The position numbers and the translations under genes were made by a program. The notes beneath the pieces are model-generated. The model did no database searches, was not told the origin of the DNA, and worked only from the letters and a program-made list of their open reading frames with translations. DNA of 6,290 bases, from NCBI GenBank assembly GCA_036844705.1, contig DAIUFH010000102.1:1-6290 (forward strand), given 5' to 3'. This DNA comes from DAIUFH01 sp036844705. Lineage in GTDB: Bacteria > Bacillota > Clostridia > Tissierellales > Tissierellaceae. Below are positions 1-5,292 of this stretch, piece by piece (the stretch's first letter is position 1; every line of letters starts with the position of its first letter).

Positions 1-48
1 CGGGTCACCGCCCTGAATCATAAAGCCAGGAATAACTCTGTGAAATAT
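1..48 (-). CDS. Internal fragment of a cyclophilin-type peptidyl-prolyl cis-trans isomerase
   Basis: Read on the minus strand from 48 to 1, this stretch gives the 16 residues IFHRVIPGFMIQGGDP. This is the signature block of the cyclophilin fold, including the catalytic Arg of FHRV and the F-M-x-Q-G-G-D segment. Cyclophilins speed up cis-trans isomerisation of Xaa-Pro bonds during protein folding. The rest of the gene lies outside the window, and the residues expected before IFHRV (usually a Y-D-G-x block) are absent. Instead the DNA passes at about position 49-52 into the permease gene in another reading frame. It is therefore an isolated fragment whose 5' part has been lost, or whose joining to the permease is an assembly artefact. 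The family call is secure; whether the gene really sits here is not. Confidence 0.85.
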   Translation of the reverse strand, partial: MFHRVIPGFMIQGGDP

Positions 49-331
49 AGGCTCCGGAAATAGATAAGGCGCCACCTACTAAGACAGCCAAAATAATCCT
101 AGGAAAGCGTACCTGCAAGATAACTACCTCTAGTGTCTTTTCCCAATATCTTTCTACCTCTGTAAAGCGAGAGGCAAAGATATCGAGCAAGGTTCTTAAG
201 GTGAATTGGTACCTACCAATTAAAAAAGATGCAAAAATTAAAGCGCCTAGGCAAAGAAGCAGCATTAATATCTTTAATATGAAATTCTTATTTTTGAAAT
301 CCGTTTTTTCTATGTATCTCATATTTTCCAT
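5..331 (-). CDS. FecCD/BtuC-family ABC transporter permease, N-terminal part only
   Basis: This is the start of an integral membrane permease that imports iron-siderophore, haem, corrinoid or related metal complexes with a binding protein and an ATPase. A hydrophobic segment (about residues 18-38) is followed by the family block V-R-F-P-R-I-I-L-A-V-L-V-G-G-A-L-S-I-S-G-A (about 74-94). The usual next part (Q-G-x-x-x-N-P-L) is missing. After SGA the frame runs into about 15 unrelated residues and a TGA at 5-7, because the DNA there is cyclophilin sequence in another frame. Only about 94 of the usual 330 or so residues are authentic. The open frame begins at ATG 331, but ATG 322 is the likelier start: AGGATGG lies five bases before it. 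A consensus promoter lies upstream at 524-552. No binding-protein gene precedes it. Substrate cannot be read from this fragment. Confidence 0.82.
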   Translation of the reverse strand: MENMRYIEKTDFKNKNFILKILMLLLCLGALIFASFLIGRYQFTLRTLLDIFASRFTEVERYWEKTLEVVILQVRFPRIILAVLVGGALSISGAYISQSYSWLYDSGR

Positions 332-447
332 CCTACTGTGCTATTTTTTATGCTCGATGAATAAGCACGAATACTCCGTCACAGGTAATAATATATACTA
401 CTATTTTTTTAATTTATTAAGGTTACAAAATATCATAAATTGCTTTT

Positions 448-463
448 ATATGTAATTACATAT
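448..463. promoter_or_regulatory. Perfect 16-base palindrome in the permease leader, possible operator
   Basis: ATATGTAATTACATAT is a perfect palindrome centred between 455 and 456. It lies about 55-70 bases downstream of the predicted minus-strand start of transcription, so a bound protein could act as a roadblock. Alternatively, the flanking TATCATA/TATGATA pair could form an RNA stem. In AT-rich DNA such palindromes also arise by chance. The regulator is unknown and it does not match a Fur box. Confidence 0.3.
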
Positions 464-523
464 GATATAATTGTAATATGTTCACTTTAATTTAATTCAG
501 TTTGTTTTAGATCGCTTACATTT

Positions 524-552
524 ATTATAGTTAGACCTCATCTGTTTGTCAA
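524..552 (-). promoter_or_regulatory. Consensus sigma-A promoter for the permease transcript
   Basis: On the minus strand TTGACA (552-547) is followed by exactly 17 bases and TATAAT (529-524), so both hexamers match the housekeeping consensus perfectly with the ideal spacer. Transcription would begin near 517 and leave an untranslated leader of about 185-195 nt before the permease start. Such a strong core promoter on a transporter gene usually implies repression by a bound regulator or control in the leader. The GTCTAAC half of an inverted pair lies inside the spacer. Confidence 0.8.
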
Positions 553-650
553 TAAATATCGAATAGTACCTAGATGTACGGGCACCCACTGCTTGTGTTT
601 CAGCGTCTAACATTGAATGCTTCAATAGAACAATTTCATAAAACACATCC

Positions 651-680
651 TTGTTTCTGACTTTTTATTTATGATACACT
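651..680 (+). promoter_or_regulatory. Probable extended -10 promoter for the GTPase gene
   Basis: TTGTTT (651-656) is followed by an 18-base spacer and TACACT (675-680), preceded by TG at 672-673, giving an extended -10 (TGaTACACT). Transcription would begin near 687 and give a leader of about 48 nt. It is weaker than the divergent promoter on the other strand. Confidence 0.45.
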
Positions 681-734
681 ATGAACAATAGCGAGTAAGA
701 TATACGATTTTATAAAATCTTAAAGGAGACGCTT

Positions 735-1376
735 ATGAAACTAATTAATGTAGCGGGTCCCCCATCTTCTGGGAAGACCTCTGTTATTATAAAATTAATT
801 GAATCTATGGACATGCCTAATGGCAATATTGGCGTCGTAAAATTTGACTGCCTCACTTCTTTTGACAATTTGCGTTACGAGGAAGCAGGTATCCCTGTTG
901 AAACTGGTTTTTCAGGAAAAATATGCCCCGATCACTTTTTTGTCAGCAATATCGAGGATGCCGTCCAGTGGGGAATCCAATCGGATTTTGAAATACTGAT
1001 TACAGAAAGTGCTGGACTCTGCAATCGCTGCTCTCCTTATATTAACGGCATTTTATCTATCTGTGTCATTGACAATCTGTCTGGTATAAATACCCCTCGA
1101 AAAATAGGTCCTATGCTAAAGTTTGCAGATATTGTCGTCGTTACGAAAGGGGATATTGTATCTCAAGCAGAACGTGAAGTCTTCGCCTTTAATATTAAAC
1201 AAGTAAATTCTTCCGCAAAGATTATCTTTGTCAATGGCATTACAGGACAGGGAACGTTTTTACTGTCGAAATACCTGAGACAAACACAAGATATCCATAC
1301 CCTCAAAGATATGAAACTAAAATTTACGACTCCTGCTGCCGTTTGCTCTTATTGCACTGGCGAGACAAAAATATAG
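735..1376 (+). CDS. HypB/UreG-like P-loop GTPase, putative metal or cofactor trafficking protein
   Basis: This 213-residue soluble NTPase belongs to the SIMIBI group that includes HypB and UreG, which use GTP to deliver nickel to enzymes. Visible motifs are a P-loop G-P-P-S-S-G-K-T-S (residues 8-16), an acidic pair D38-C39 in the switch I area, a T-E-S-A-G block (90-94) in the Walker B position, T-K-G-D (137-140) as the guanine-specificity motif, and N-G-I-T-G-Q-G (168-174) resembling the HypB C-terminal loop. Two CxxC motifs, C96/C99 and C204/C207, the second inside C-S-Y-C-T-G-E-T-K-I at the very C terminus, could bind a metal or Fe-S ligand. AGGAG at 724-728 lies six bases before the ATG, so the start is firm. 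The divergent FecCD permease suggests a role with imported metal or metallo-cofactor; this is inference. It is not a canonical HypB, since the N-terminal His-rich or CxxCGC metal site is missing. The gene is intact although an IS follows seven bases after its stop. Confidence 0.8.
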   Translation: MKLINVAGPPSSGKTSVIIKLIESMDMPNGNIGVVKFDCLTSFDNLRYEEAGIPVETGFSGKICPDHFFVSNIEDAVQWGIQSDFEILITESAGLCNRCSPYINGILSICVIDNLSGINTPRKIGPMLKFADIVVVTKGDIVSQAEREVFAFNIKQVNSSAKIIFVNGITGQGTFLLSKYLRQTQDIHTLKDMKLKFTTPAAVCSYCTGETKI

Positions 1377-1409
1377 GGCATATGGGGACGGCAGACTGTG
1401 TGAAAACAA
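1377..1409 (+). repeat. Left terminal inverted repeat of the IS1182-family element
   Basis: This arm pairs with 3010-3042 with mismatches at 1383, 1385, 1396 and 1407. The strongest uninterrupted blocks are GGACGGCAGA (1386-1395) and TGTGTGAAAA (1397-1406). The outer GGCATA (1377-1382) directly follows the GTPase stop codon. Confidence 0.85.
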
Positions 1410-1415
1410 AGGTTT

Positions 1416-1478
1416 CTACACCTCAAATAGTAAAAATATAGTATAATATAGTTATAAAAGTCGAAATTCGAGGTGTAG
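1416..1478 (+). promoter_or_regulatory. Inverted repeat able to hide the transposase ribosome binding site
   Basis: CTACACCTC (1416-1424) is the exact reverse complement of GAGGTGTAG (1470-1478), which contains the transposase Shine-Dalgarno sequence. A transcript entering from outside the element would carry both arms and could fold a 9-base-pair stem covering the ribosome binding site. A TATAAT at 1442-1447 lies between the arms. If it is the internal promoter, its transcript (starting near 1454) lacks the first arm and remains translatable. IS10 and IS50 are known to limit translation of read-through transcripts in this way; its use here is inferred. No good -35 accompanies the TATAAT. Confidence 0.55.
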
Positions 1479-1480
1479 TT

Positions 1481-3004
1481 ATGTCAAGATATATTCGTAC
1501 AGAATTCAATAGAAATCAAGTTGGTTTCATACCAGAATCCTATGATGATAAGATAGCTGATGATAATCCTGTTAGAGTAATTGATGCATTAATCGATAGC
1601 TTAGACATGGAAAAGCTAGGCTTCACATATGCTACACCTAAAAAGACCGGAAGAAAGCCATATGATCCTAAGGATATGTGTAAGCTGTATACCTATGGAT
1701 ATTTCGAGGGCATTCGATCATCAAGGAAGTTAGAAAAAGAATGTCATCGAAATGTAGAAGTAATGTGGTTATTAAAGAATTTAAAGCCTGATTTTAAGAC
1801 GATTGCAGATTTTCGAAAAGACAACAAACAAAGCCTAACAAATCTATTTAAGCAATTTTCTTCTATATGCAAAGAATTAGGCCTATATGGTAAAGAGATG
1901 ATTGCTGTAGATGGTAGCAAATTTAGAGCGAATAATTCTAGAAGAAAGAATTATACAAAAGGAAAAGTTAAAAAGCAGATTGCTCACTTTGAGGAAAGTG
2001 CAAATAAATATATGGAGCTACTGGCTGCATCTGACGACTTCGAATCGAATGAGACAGTGAAATTATCTAAAGAAGAAATCCTTGCGAAGATAGCAGACGC
2101 AAAAAAGAAAATAGAAGAGCTTACTGAGCTTGGAAAACGCATTGAAGAAGAAGGTGAAATATCTATAACAGACCCAGATGCAAGACATATGGGTACAAGC
2201 AATAATGGAACAGATATTTCGCACAACGTACAAATAGCTGTAGATAGCGAACACCATTTAGTTGTTGCTGTAGATGTTGTCAGTAGCCCAGCTGATCAAG
2301 GTCAACTTTATAATATTTCATCAAAAGCAAAAGAAGAACTAGAACTAAGTTTAGAAGATGAACTAATTGTATTAGCAGATAAAGGATACTATACAGGTGA
2401 AGAACTACAAGAATGTGAAAAACACAATATGACAACTATTGTAGCAAGACCAAAACTAGCTACTCCTAATGGCGAAGAAGGATATTCGAAGGATAAGTTC
2501 ATATATAACAGAGAAGACAATTCATATACATGTCCACAAGGTCATAAGTTACCTTGCAAGAGCAAAGAAAGTACTAAAAACAAAAAATATACGAACTATA
2601 AAGCATGCAGAAGCTGCCCTGTAAAAAAGAAGTGTACCAATGCAGAGCGAGGTAGGCAGATAATAAGAGGACCTTTAGAAGAAATATATGAACGTGCAGA
2701 TGAAAGGTACTCTGAAAATAAAGAGCTCTACAAACAGAGGCAAATGATTGTTGAACATGTATTTGGAACAATAAAAAGAGGACTGGGGTTTTCATATTTT
2801 CTATTACGAGGTAATGAAAAAGTGAAGGCTGAGTCCTCTATGCACTTTTTTGTCTATAATTTAAAAAGAGTAATAAATTTAATGGGAGCCAAGAAGTTAA
2901 CGGAGTACTTCAAGGCCCGTATTTTACTACATTTTTTGAATATCACCAAAAACAAACAAAAATGGGTTCAAAATGTAATATTATCGTGTCCAAACGTGGC
3001 ATAA
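1481..3004 (+). CDS. IS1182-family DDE transposase
   Basis: This 507-residue transposase cuts and joins the ends of the surrounding element. Residues about 1-50 form the typical IS1182 leader (R-N-Q-V-G-F-I-P). Residues 57-115 are the DUF772-type DNA-binding domain, with G-R-K-P-Y-D-P and Y-G-Y-F-E-G-I-R-S-S-R-K-L-E. Catalytic residues of the DDE fold are visible: D144 in A-V-D-G-S-K-F-R, D300 in L-A-D-K-G-Y-Y-T-G, and E425 in I-V-E-H-V-F-G-T-I-K-R. A charged, probably coiled-coil insertion spans about 160-225. A Cys cluster (C351, C376, C379, C385 in CPxGH...CxxCPxxxxC) is typical of the family. GAGGTG at 1470-1475 is five bases before the ATG. Length and motifs are complete, with no frameshift, so it looks functional. 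The stop codon lies just inside the right terminal repeat. Confidence 0.97.
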   Translation: MSRYIRTEFNRNQVGFIPESYDDKIADDNPVRVIDALIDSLDMEKLGFTYATPKKTGRKPYDPKDMCKLYTYGYFEGIRSSRKLEKECHRNVEVMWLLKNLKPDFKTIADFRKDNKQSLTNLFKQFSSICKELGLYGKEMIAVDGSKFRANNSRRKNYTKGKVKKQIAHFEESANKYMELLAASDDFESNETVKLSKEEILAKIADAKKKIEELTELGKRIEEEGEISITDPDARHMGTSNNGTDISHNVQIAVDSEHHLVVAVDVVSSPADQGQLYNISSKAKEELELSLEDELIVLADKGYYTGEELQECEKHNMTTIVARPKLATPNGEEGYSKDKFIYNREDNSYTCPQGHKLPCKSKESTKNKKYTNYKACRSCPVKKKCTNAERGRQIIRGPLEEIYERADERYSENKELYKQRQMIVEHVFGTIKRGLGFSYFLLRGNEKVKAESSMHFFVYNLKRVINLMGAKKLTEYFKARILLHFLNITKNKQKWVQNVILSCPNVA

Positions 3005-3009
3005 AAAGC

Positions 3010-3042
3010 TTATTTTCACACAATCTGCCGTCCTCTTATGCC
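3010..3042 (-). repeat. Right terminal inverted repeat of the IS1182-family element
   Basis: This is the counterpart of 1377-1409, matching at 29 of 33 positions. The outer TATGCC (3037-3042) mirrors the GGCATA next to the left end. It supplies the ATG that opens the following reading frame at 3038. Confidence 0.85.
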
Positions 3043-3268
3043 TGCTAATTTAGATCTTTGCATAAGATACATCGGTAAGAAGTATCAATCAGAAGAAATT
3101 ATTTTTGAATTAATTTTTTTTTGGTATGGTCTTACAAATATATTAGAAGAGTGGATAGATAATAAAATTGATATGAATCCCGAAACACTGGTAAAGTATG
3201 TCTGTAAGTGTTTCCCAAGAGAATTAGAACCATATATTTTAAGGATTTATAATATAAGAAAATATTGA
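3038..3268 (+). pseudogene. C-terminal stump of a TetR/AcrR-like transcriptional regulator
   Basis: The 76 codons after ATG 3038 include W-Y-G-L-T-N-I-L-E-E-W-I-D-N-K-I followed by M-N-P-E-T-L-V-K-Y. This matches the late helices of the TetR-family ligand-binding domain, whose usual pattern is Y-G-x-x-x-I-x-x-E-W-I, a short gap, then P-E-x-L. TetR proteins are normally about 190-210 residues with an N-terminal helix-turn-helix, which is missing. The frame starts inside the inverted-repeat flank of the insertion sequence without a ribosome binding site. The IS, or a deletion next to it, has probably removed the 5' half, and the remainder is unlikely to be translated. An unrelated small protein is possible, as the match rests on a short helical pattern. 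Confidence 0.5.
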
Positions 3269-3310
3269 GTGCGGCTATTTGAATGTGTTTTCTTATAGGA
3301 TATAATAATA

Positions 3311-3391
3311 TGCAAGATTATTTTAAAATATTGTAATATGATGGTAAAGATATAATAAGATGAAAATAATAAAAAATTGAGAACTGTCCCC
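3311..3391 (+). repeat. 81-base dispersed repeat, copy A
   Basis: It starts TGCAAG and ends TTGAGAACTGTCCC. It aligns over its whole length with 5293-5373, with only scattered substitutions and small gaps; ATAAGATGAAAATAAT is identical in both. Homology stops sharply at both ends. The GTCCC end (GGGAC-GTTCTC on the minus strand) resembles termini of small insertion sequences or REP-like elements common in clostridial genomes; that class assignment is from memory and uncertain. A TTGTAA (3331) and TATAAT (3351) are present, but their spacing of 14 is short for a promoter. Confidence 0.7.
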
Positions 3392-3517
3392 AAAAAACAT
3401 GTTTCTAATTACTTCATTGGGTTGAGTCATAATAATGGCTTTACGAGCTAAAGTAACTGCTAAATTATAGCATTACTCAGGTGTATCTGTTTTTAAGGTA
3501 GGTAGCCATTCTGACAT
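3392..3517 (-). pseudogene. 5' remnant of an unrecognised minus-strand gene with an in-frame stop
   Basis: ATG at 3517 follows a strong GGAGGTGA (3531 to 3524 region, spacing about six) and opens MSEWLPTLKTDTPE. A TAA stop at 3475-3473 follows. The same frame then continues as CYNLAVTLARKAI and IMTQPNEVIRNMFFG, a protein-like stretch, until it meets the GGGGAC end of repeat copy A at about 3392. The excellent start site plus protein-like sequence on both sides of one stop suggests a gene inactivated by a nonsense mutation and truncated by the repeat. I do not recognise the family. Alternatively, the 14-codon peptide is a real small ORF, or the continuation is chance. Confidence 0.4.
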
Positions 3518-3679
3518 ACTATCTCACCTCCATAATCCATATTATGAAAAAATAGATGAGTTGTACTAGCTAATTAATATTAATGATATTTGTTCATTTT
3601 ACATATGACATTCGTTTAATTCTAATGTAATATAAGTTTATAATATAATAAGAGATAAAGTTGATAAAAGGAGAATAGC

Positions 3680-4444
3680 ATGAATAATAGGTATACAGAT
3701 TTAAATTCAAATATTATAGATCAATGGGTAGGTCAGAATTGGGAATGGGGGGTACCGGTCTCTCATGAAACTTATGTAAAAGCATTGCAAGGGAATTGGG
3801 ATGTGGTTCTTACACCCTTAAAACCAGTGCCTAAAGAGTGGTTTCCTAGTTTTGAGGATTGTAGGATCTTAGGACTTGCATCGGGAGGTGGACAGCAGAT
3901 GCCGATTTTTTCAGCTTTGGGGGCTATGTGTACTGTTATGGATTATTCACAGAAACAGCTTGATAGTGAAGCAATGGTAGCTAATCGAGAGGGCTATTCA
4001 ATTAATATGGTAAAAGGGGATATGACGGAGAGGTTTCCTTTTGAAGATGAGTCCTTTGACATGATATTCCATCCAGTGTCCAACTGTTATATTGAAGATG
4101 TTTACCATGTATGGAATGAATGCTATCGAGTATTAAAAAAAGGAGGGTTATTAATCGCAGGAATGGATAATGGCATGAACTATATATTCGATGATGAAGA
4201 AACAACATTAACCAATAAACTCCCATTTAATCCTCTTAAAGATAGGGAACTATATAATATATGCATAAATAATGATTATGGCATACAATTTTCTCATACC
4301 ATTGAAGAACAAATTGGAGGTCAGTTAAAAGCAGGATTTCAAATAACTGATTTATACGAAGATACAAACGGAGATGGGAAATTACACGAGTACAATGTCC
4401 CTACTTATATGGCAACAAGAGCAATAAAAAAGGGAAACGACTAG
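3680..4444 (+). CDS. Class I SAM-dependent methyltransferase
   Basis: This 254-residue cytoplasmic methyltransferase has a Rossmann-like fold that transfers a methyl group from S-adenosylmethionine. Motif I is L-G-L-A-S-G-G-G-Q-Q (residues 64-73), the glycine-rich SAM loop in a variant in which the usual D/E-x-G-x-G begins with A-S. D88 in V-M-D-Y-S should bind the ribose. K-G-D-M (112-115) lies at the adenine-contacting position. F-D-M-I-F-H-P (126-132) and L-K-K-G-G-L-L-I-A-G (152-161) complete the Methyltransf_11 pattern. N-terminal residues about 1-55 are rich in Trp (W16, W21, W23, W40, W54) and probably help bind the substrate, which cannot be predicted. GGAG at 3670-3673 is six bases before the ATG. 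A TATAAT at 3639-3644 may be its -10, though the -35 is poor. It appears monocistronic, since the next gene is on the other strand. Confidence 0.9.
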   Translation: MNNRYTDLNSNIIDQWVGQNWEWGVPVSHETYVKALQGNWDVVLTPLKPVPKEWFPSFEDCRILGLASGGGQQMPIFSALGAMCTVMDYSQKQLDSEAMVANREGYSINMVKGDMTERFPFEDESFDMIFHPVSNCYIEDVYHVWNECYRVLKKGGLLIAGMDNGMNYIFDDEETTLTNKLPFNPLKDRELYNICINNDYGIQFSHTIEEQIGGQLKAGFQITDLYEDTNGDGKLHEYNVPTYMATRAIKKGND

Positions 4445-4589
4445 GTATTTGCGGAATGAAGTAAATACTGTTGTAAATATATAGGAAACTCATAATTAAA
4501 GAATTTTCTGACCAATAAGGGATATGTAATTATGTATAAGAATTACTGTAAAATTAATTCTGGATCGATAAGAGAAACAGTTCAAAAAA

Positions 4590-4620
4590 TGACTCACTAT
4601 CTTTGCAACATAGTGAGTCA
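4590..4620 (-). terminator. Rho-independent terminator of the tRNA deacylase gene
   Basis: TGACTCACTAT (4590-4600) and ATAGTGAGTCA (4610-4620) form a perfect 11-base-pair stem with a 9-base loop. Read on the minus strand, the stem is followed by six Ts (4589-4584), so it terminates minus-strand transcripts 63 bases after the deacylase stop. Read on the plus strand it is followed by As rather than Ts, so it is a poor terminator for the methyltransferase gene. Confidence 0.85.
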
Positions 4621-4682
4621 AAAATGATAATCAACAAGCTGTTTTTGTACTGTAACAATCTTAACAAATCAGATTTAGTGTA

Positions 4683-5179
4683 CTATTTTAAAGTCGTAAT
4701 ATCTGCTAGGAAAAACGGAACGATCTTATAGAGATCATCTGGATTCAACTCTACCTGATACCCAATTCTACCACCGCTAAAGATAATTGTTTTGTGCCCT
4801 GCGGCGCTTTCATCTATTACGGTAACAAATCGCTTTTTCATACCTATAGGTGAACACCCACCGTGAATATATCCTGTANNNNNNNNNNNNNNGCTTTTAT
4901 CATTTCAACGGATTTCTCATTAACTGCTTTTGCTGCTTTTCTTAAATCCAGCTCTTTAGTTACAGGAACAACAAAAACATAATGCTGGCTAGATTTTCCA
5001 ACTGTAACAAGTGTTTTGAATACCTGTTCAGGGTTTTGATTTAGCGCGAAAGCCACATCAAGGCCACTTACAGCACCAGTATCATTATAGTAATGGTGTT
5101 GATAAGGAATCTTTCCCTGCTCTAATAATCTCATAACATTGGTTTTTGAATCTATTGTTTTCTCTTTCTTTTTACTCAA
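4683..5179 (-). CDS. ybaK: YbaK/EbsC-type Cys-tRNA(Pro) deacylase, interrupted by an assembly gap
   Basis: This cytoplasmic editing enzyme hydrolyses mischarged tRNAs, typically Cys-tRNA(Pro) made by prolyl-tRNA synthetase. The N-terminal half has the substrate-pocket block Q-V-F-K-T-L-V, whose Lys (about residue 55) matches the catalytic Lys46 of YbaK, and L-D-L-R-K-A-A-K-A-V. The 14 Ns at 4879-4892 follow E-K-S-V-E-M-I-K. Beyond them the same protein resumes in the shifted frame as T-G-Y-I-H-G-G-C-S-P-I-G-M-K-K-R-F, then I-I-F-S-G-G-R-I-G-Y, and ends at TAG 4685-4683. The conserved G-G-x-S-P-x-G and S-G-G motifs are intact. The Ns are the wrong number for the frame, so the apparent frameshift is an assembly effect. 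The start is probably TTG at 5179 (AAGGTGA five bases before), giving M-S-K-K-K-E-K like relatives. GTG at 5188 is possible but lacks a well-placed ribosome binding site. Expected length is about 165-168 residues. Confidence 0.93.
4879..4892. other. Assembly gap of 14 Ns inside the deacylase gene
   Basis: The frame demands a multiple of three unknown bases here (two bases GC before and one T after complete codons), but 14 are given. From family alignment about seven codons are expected between M-I-K and T-G-Y-I-H, suggesting the true gap is nearer 18 bases. Confidence 0.9.
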
Positions 5180-5258
5180 TTGAATCACCTTGCTTTAAAT
5201 TTCTCTATTTCATTTTATAGAATTATTAATATTTAAAATCTGAAGTTCTTTTGCTAAT

Positions 5259-5287
5259 ATCATACCATAAAACCTTTTTATCGTCAG
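5259..5287 (-). promoter_or_regulatory. Extended -10 promoter of the tRNA deacylase gene
   Basis: On the minus strand CTGACG (5287-5282) is followed by 17 bases and TATGAT (5264-5259), preceded by TGG at 5267-5265, an extended -10. Transcription would begin near 5252, about 73 bases before the TTG start. The promoter lies just beside repeat copy B. Confidence 0.6.
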
Positions 5288-5292
5288 AGATG

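Larger units (their letters stand above)
332..734. other. Divergent intergenic region between permease and GTPase genes
   Basis: These 403 bases contain no credible gene; the short plus-strand frame overlapping 201-455 is a shadow of the permease and its leader. The region holds promoters facing both ways: minus, 524-552; plus, 651-680; and a possible second plus promoter with TTGTTT at 502-507 and TATAGT at 526-531. It also holds a 16-base palindrome at 448-463, an outer inverted pair TATCATA (431-437) / TATGATA (461-467), and a 7-base inverted pair GTTAGAC (530-536) / GTCTAAC (605-611). A small hairpin, ATTGAA-tgc-TTCAAT, lies at 612-626. I do not recognise any known riboswitch class here. 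Confidence 0.6.
1384..3035 (+). mobile_element. Complete IS1182-family insertion sequence
   Basis: The element is about 1.65 kb with a single transposase gene and imperfect terminal inverted repeats. The core ends are GGGGACGGCAGACTGTGTG from 1384 and, on the other strand, GAGGACGGCAGATTGTGTG from 3035. The inverted match continues outward as GGCATA at both sides (1377-1382 and 3042-3037), so the arms match at 29 of 33 positions. The GGCATA flanks may be part of the element (1377-3042) or the halves of a palindromic target. Both ends and the transposase look intact, so the copy is potentially active. No unambiguous direct target duplication is visible. Confidence 0.9.
3269..3679. other. Decayed intergenic stretch with repeat and gene remnant
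   Basis: These 411 bases contain no intact gene. They hold repeat copy A (3311-3391), the minus-strand gene remnant (3392-3517) that ends where the repeat begins, an AT-rich palindrome ATTAATATTAAT at 3573-3584, and the upstream region of the methyltransferase. Together these suggest an old insertion and deletion hotspot. Confidence 0.6.

Noticed and set aside
201..455. Open plus-strand frame of 84 codons across the permease start and its leader
   Set aside because: It is antisense to the recognisable permease sequence, has no ribosome binding site, and its hydrophobic content is explained by low-complexity AT-rich DNA.
530..611. tRNA-like possibility suggested by a 7-base closing stem and 82-base length
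   Set aside because: There is no T-loop consensus (GTTCGAATC type), no anticodon arm and no standard spacing, so it is not a tRNA.
1984..2795. Three minus-strand frames inside the transposase gene
   Set aside because: They are shadows of a fully motif-supported transposase and have no independent start signals or recognisable domains.
3331..3356. Promoter inside repeat copy A (TTGTAA and TATAAT)
   Set aside because: The spacing of 14 is too short for a normal sigma-A promoter, although the spacing is kept in copy B.
4002..4226. Minus-strand frame of 74 codons inside the methyltransferase
   Set aside because: It overlaps conserved SAM-binding motifs on the other strand and has no ribosome binding site.
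4539..4561. Inverted repeat AGAATTA/TAATTCT after the methyltransferase gene
   Set aside because: The stem is weak, AT-only in most positions and not followed by Ts, so I do not call it a terminator.
4532..4627. Possible 31-codon plus-strand peptide starting M-Y-K-N-Y-C
   Set aside because: It runs through the minus-strand terminator hairpin, its ribosome binding site is only a loosely spaced AAGGGA, and nothing about the sequence is recognisable.
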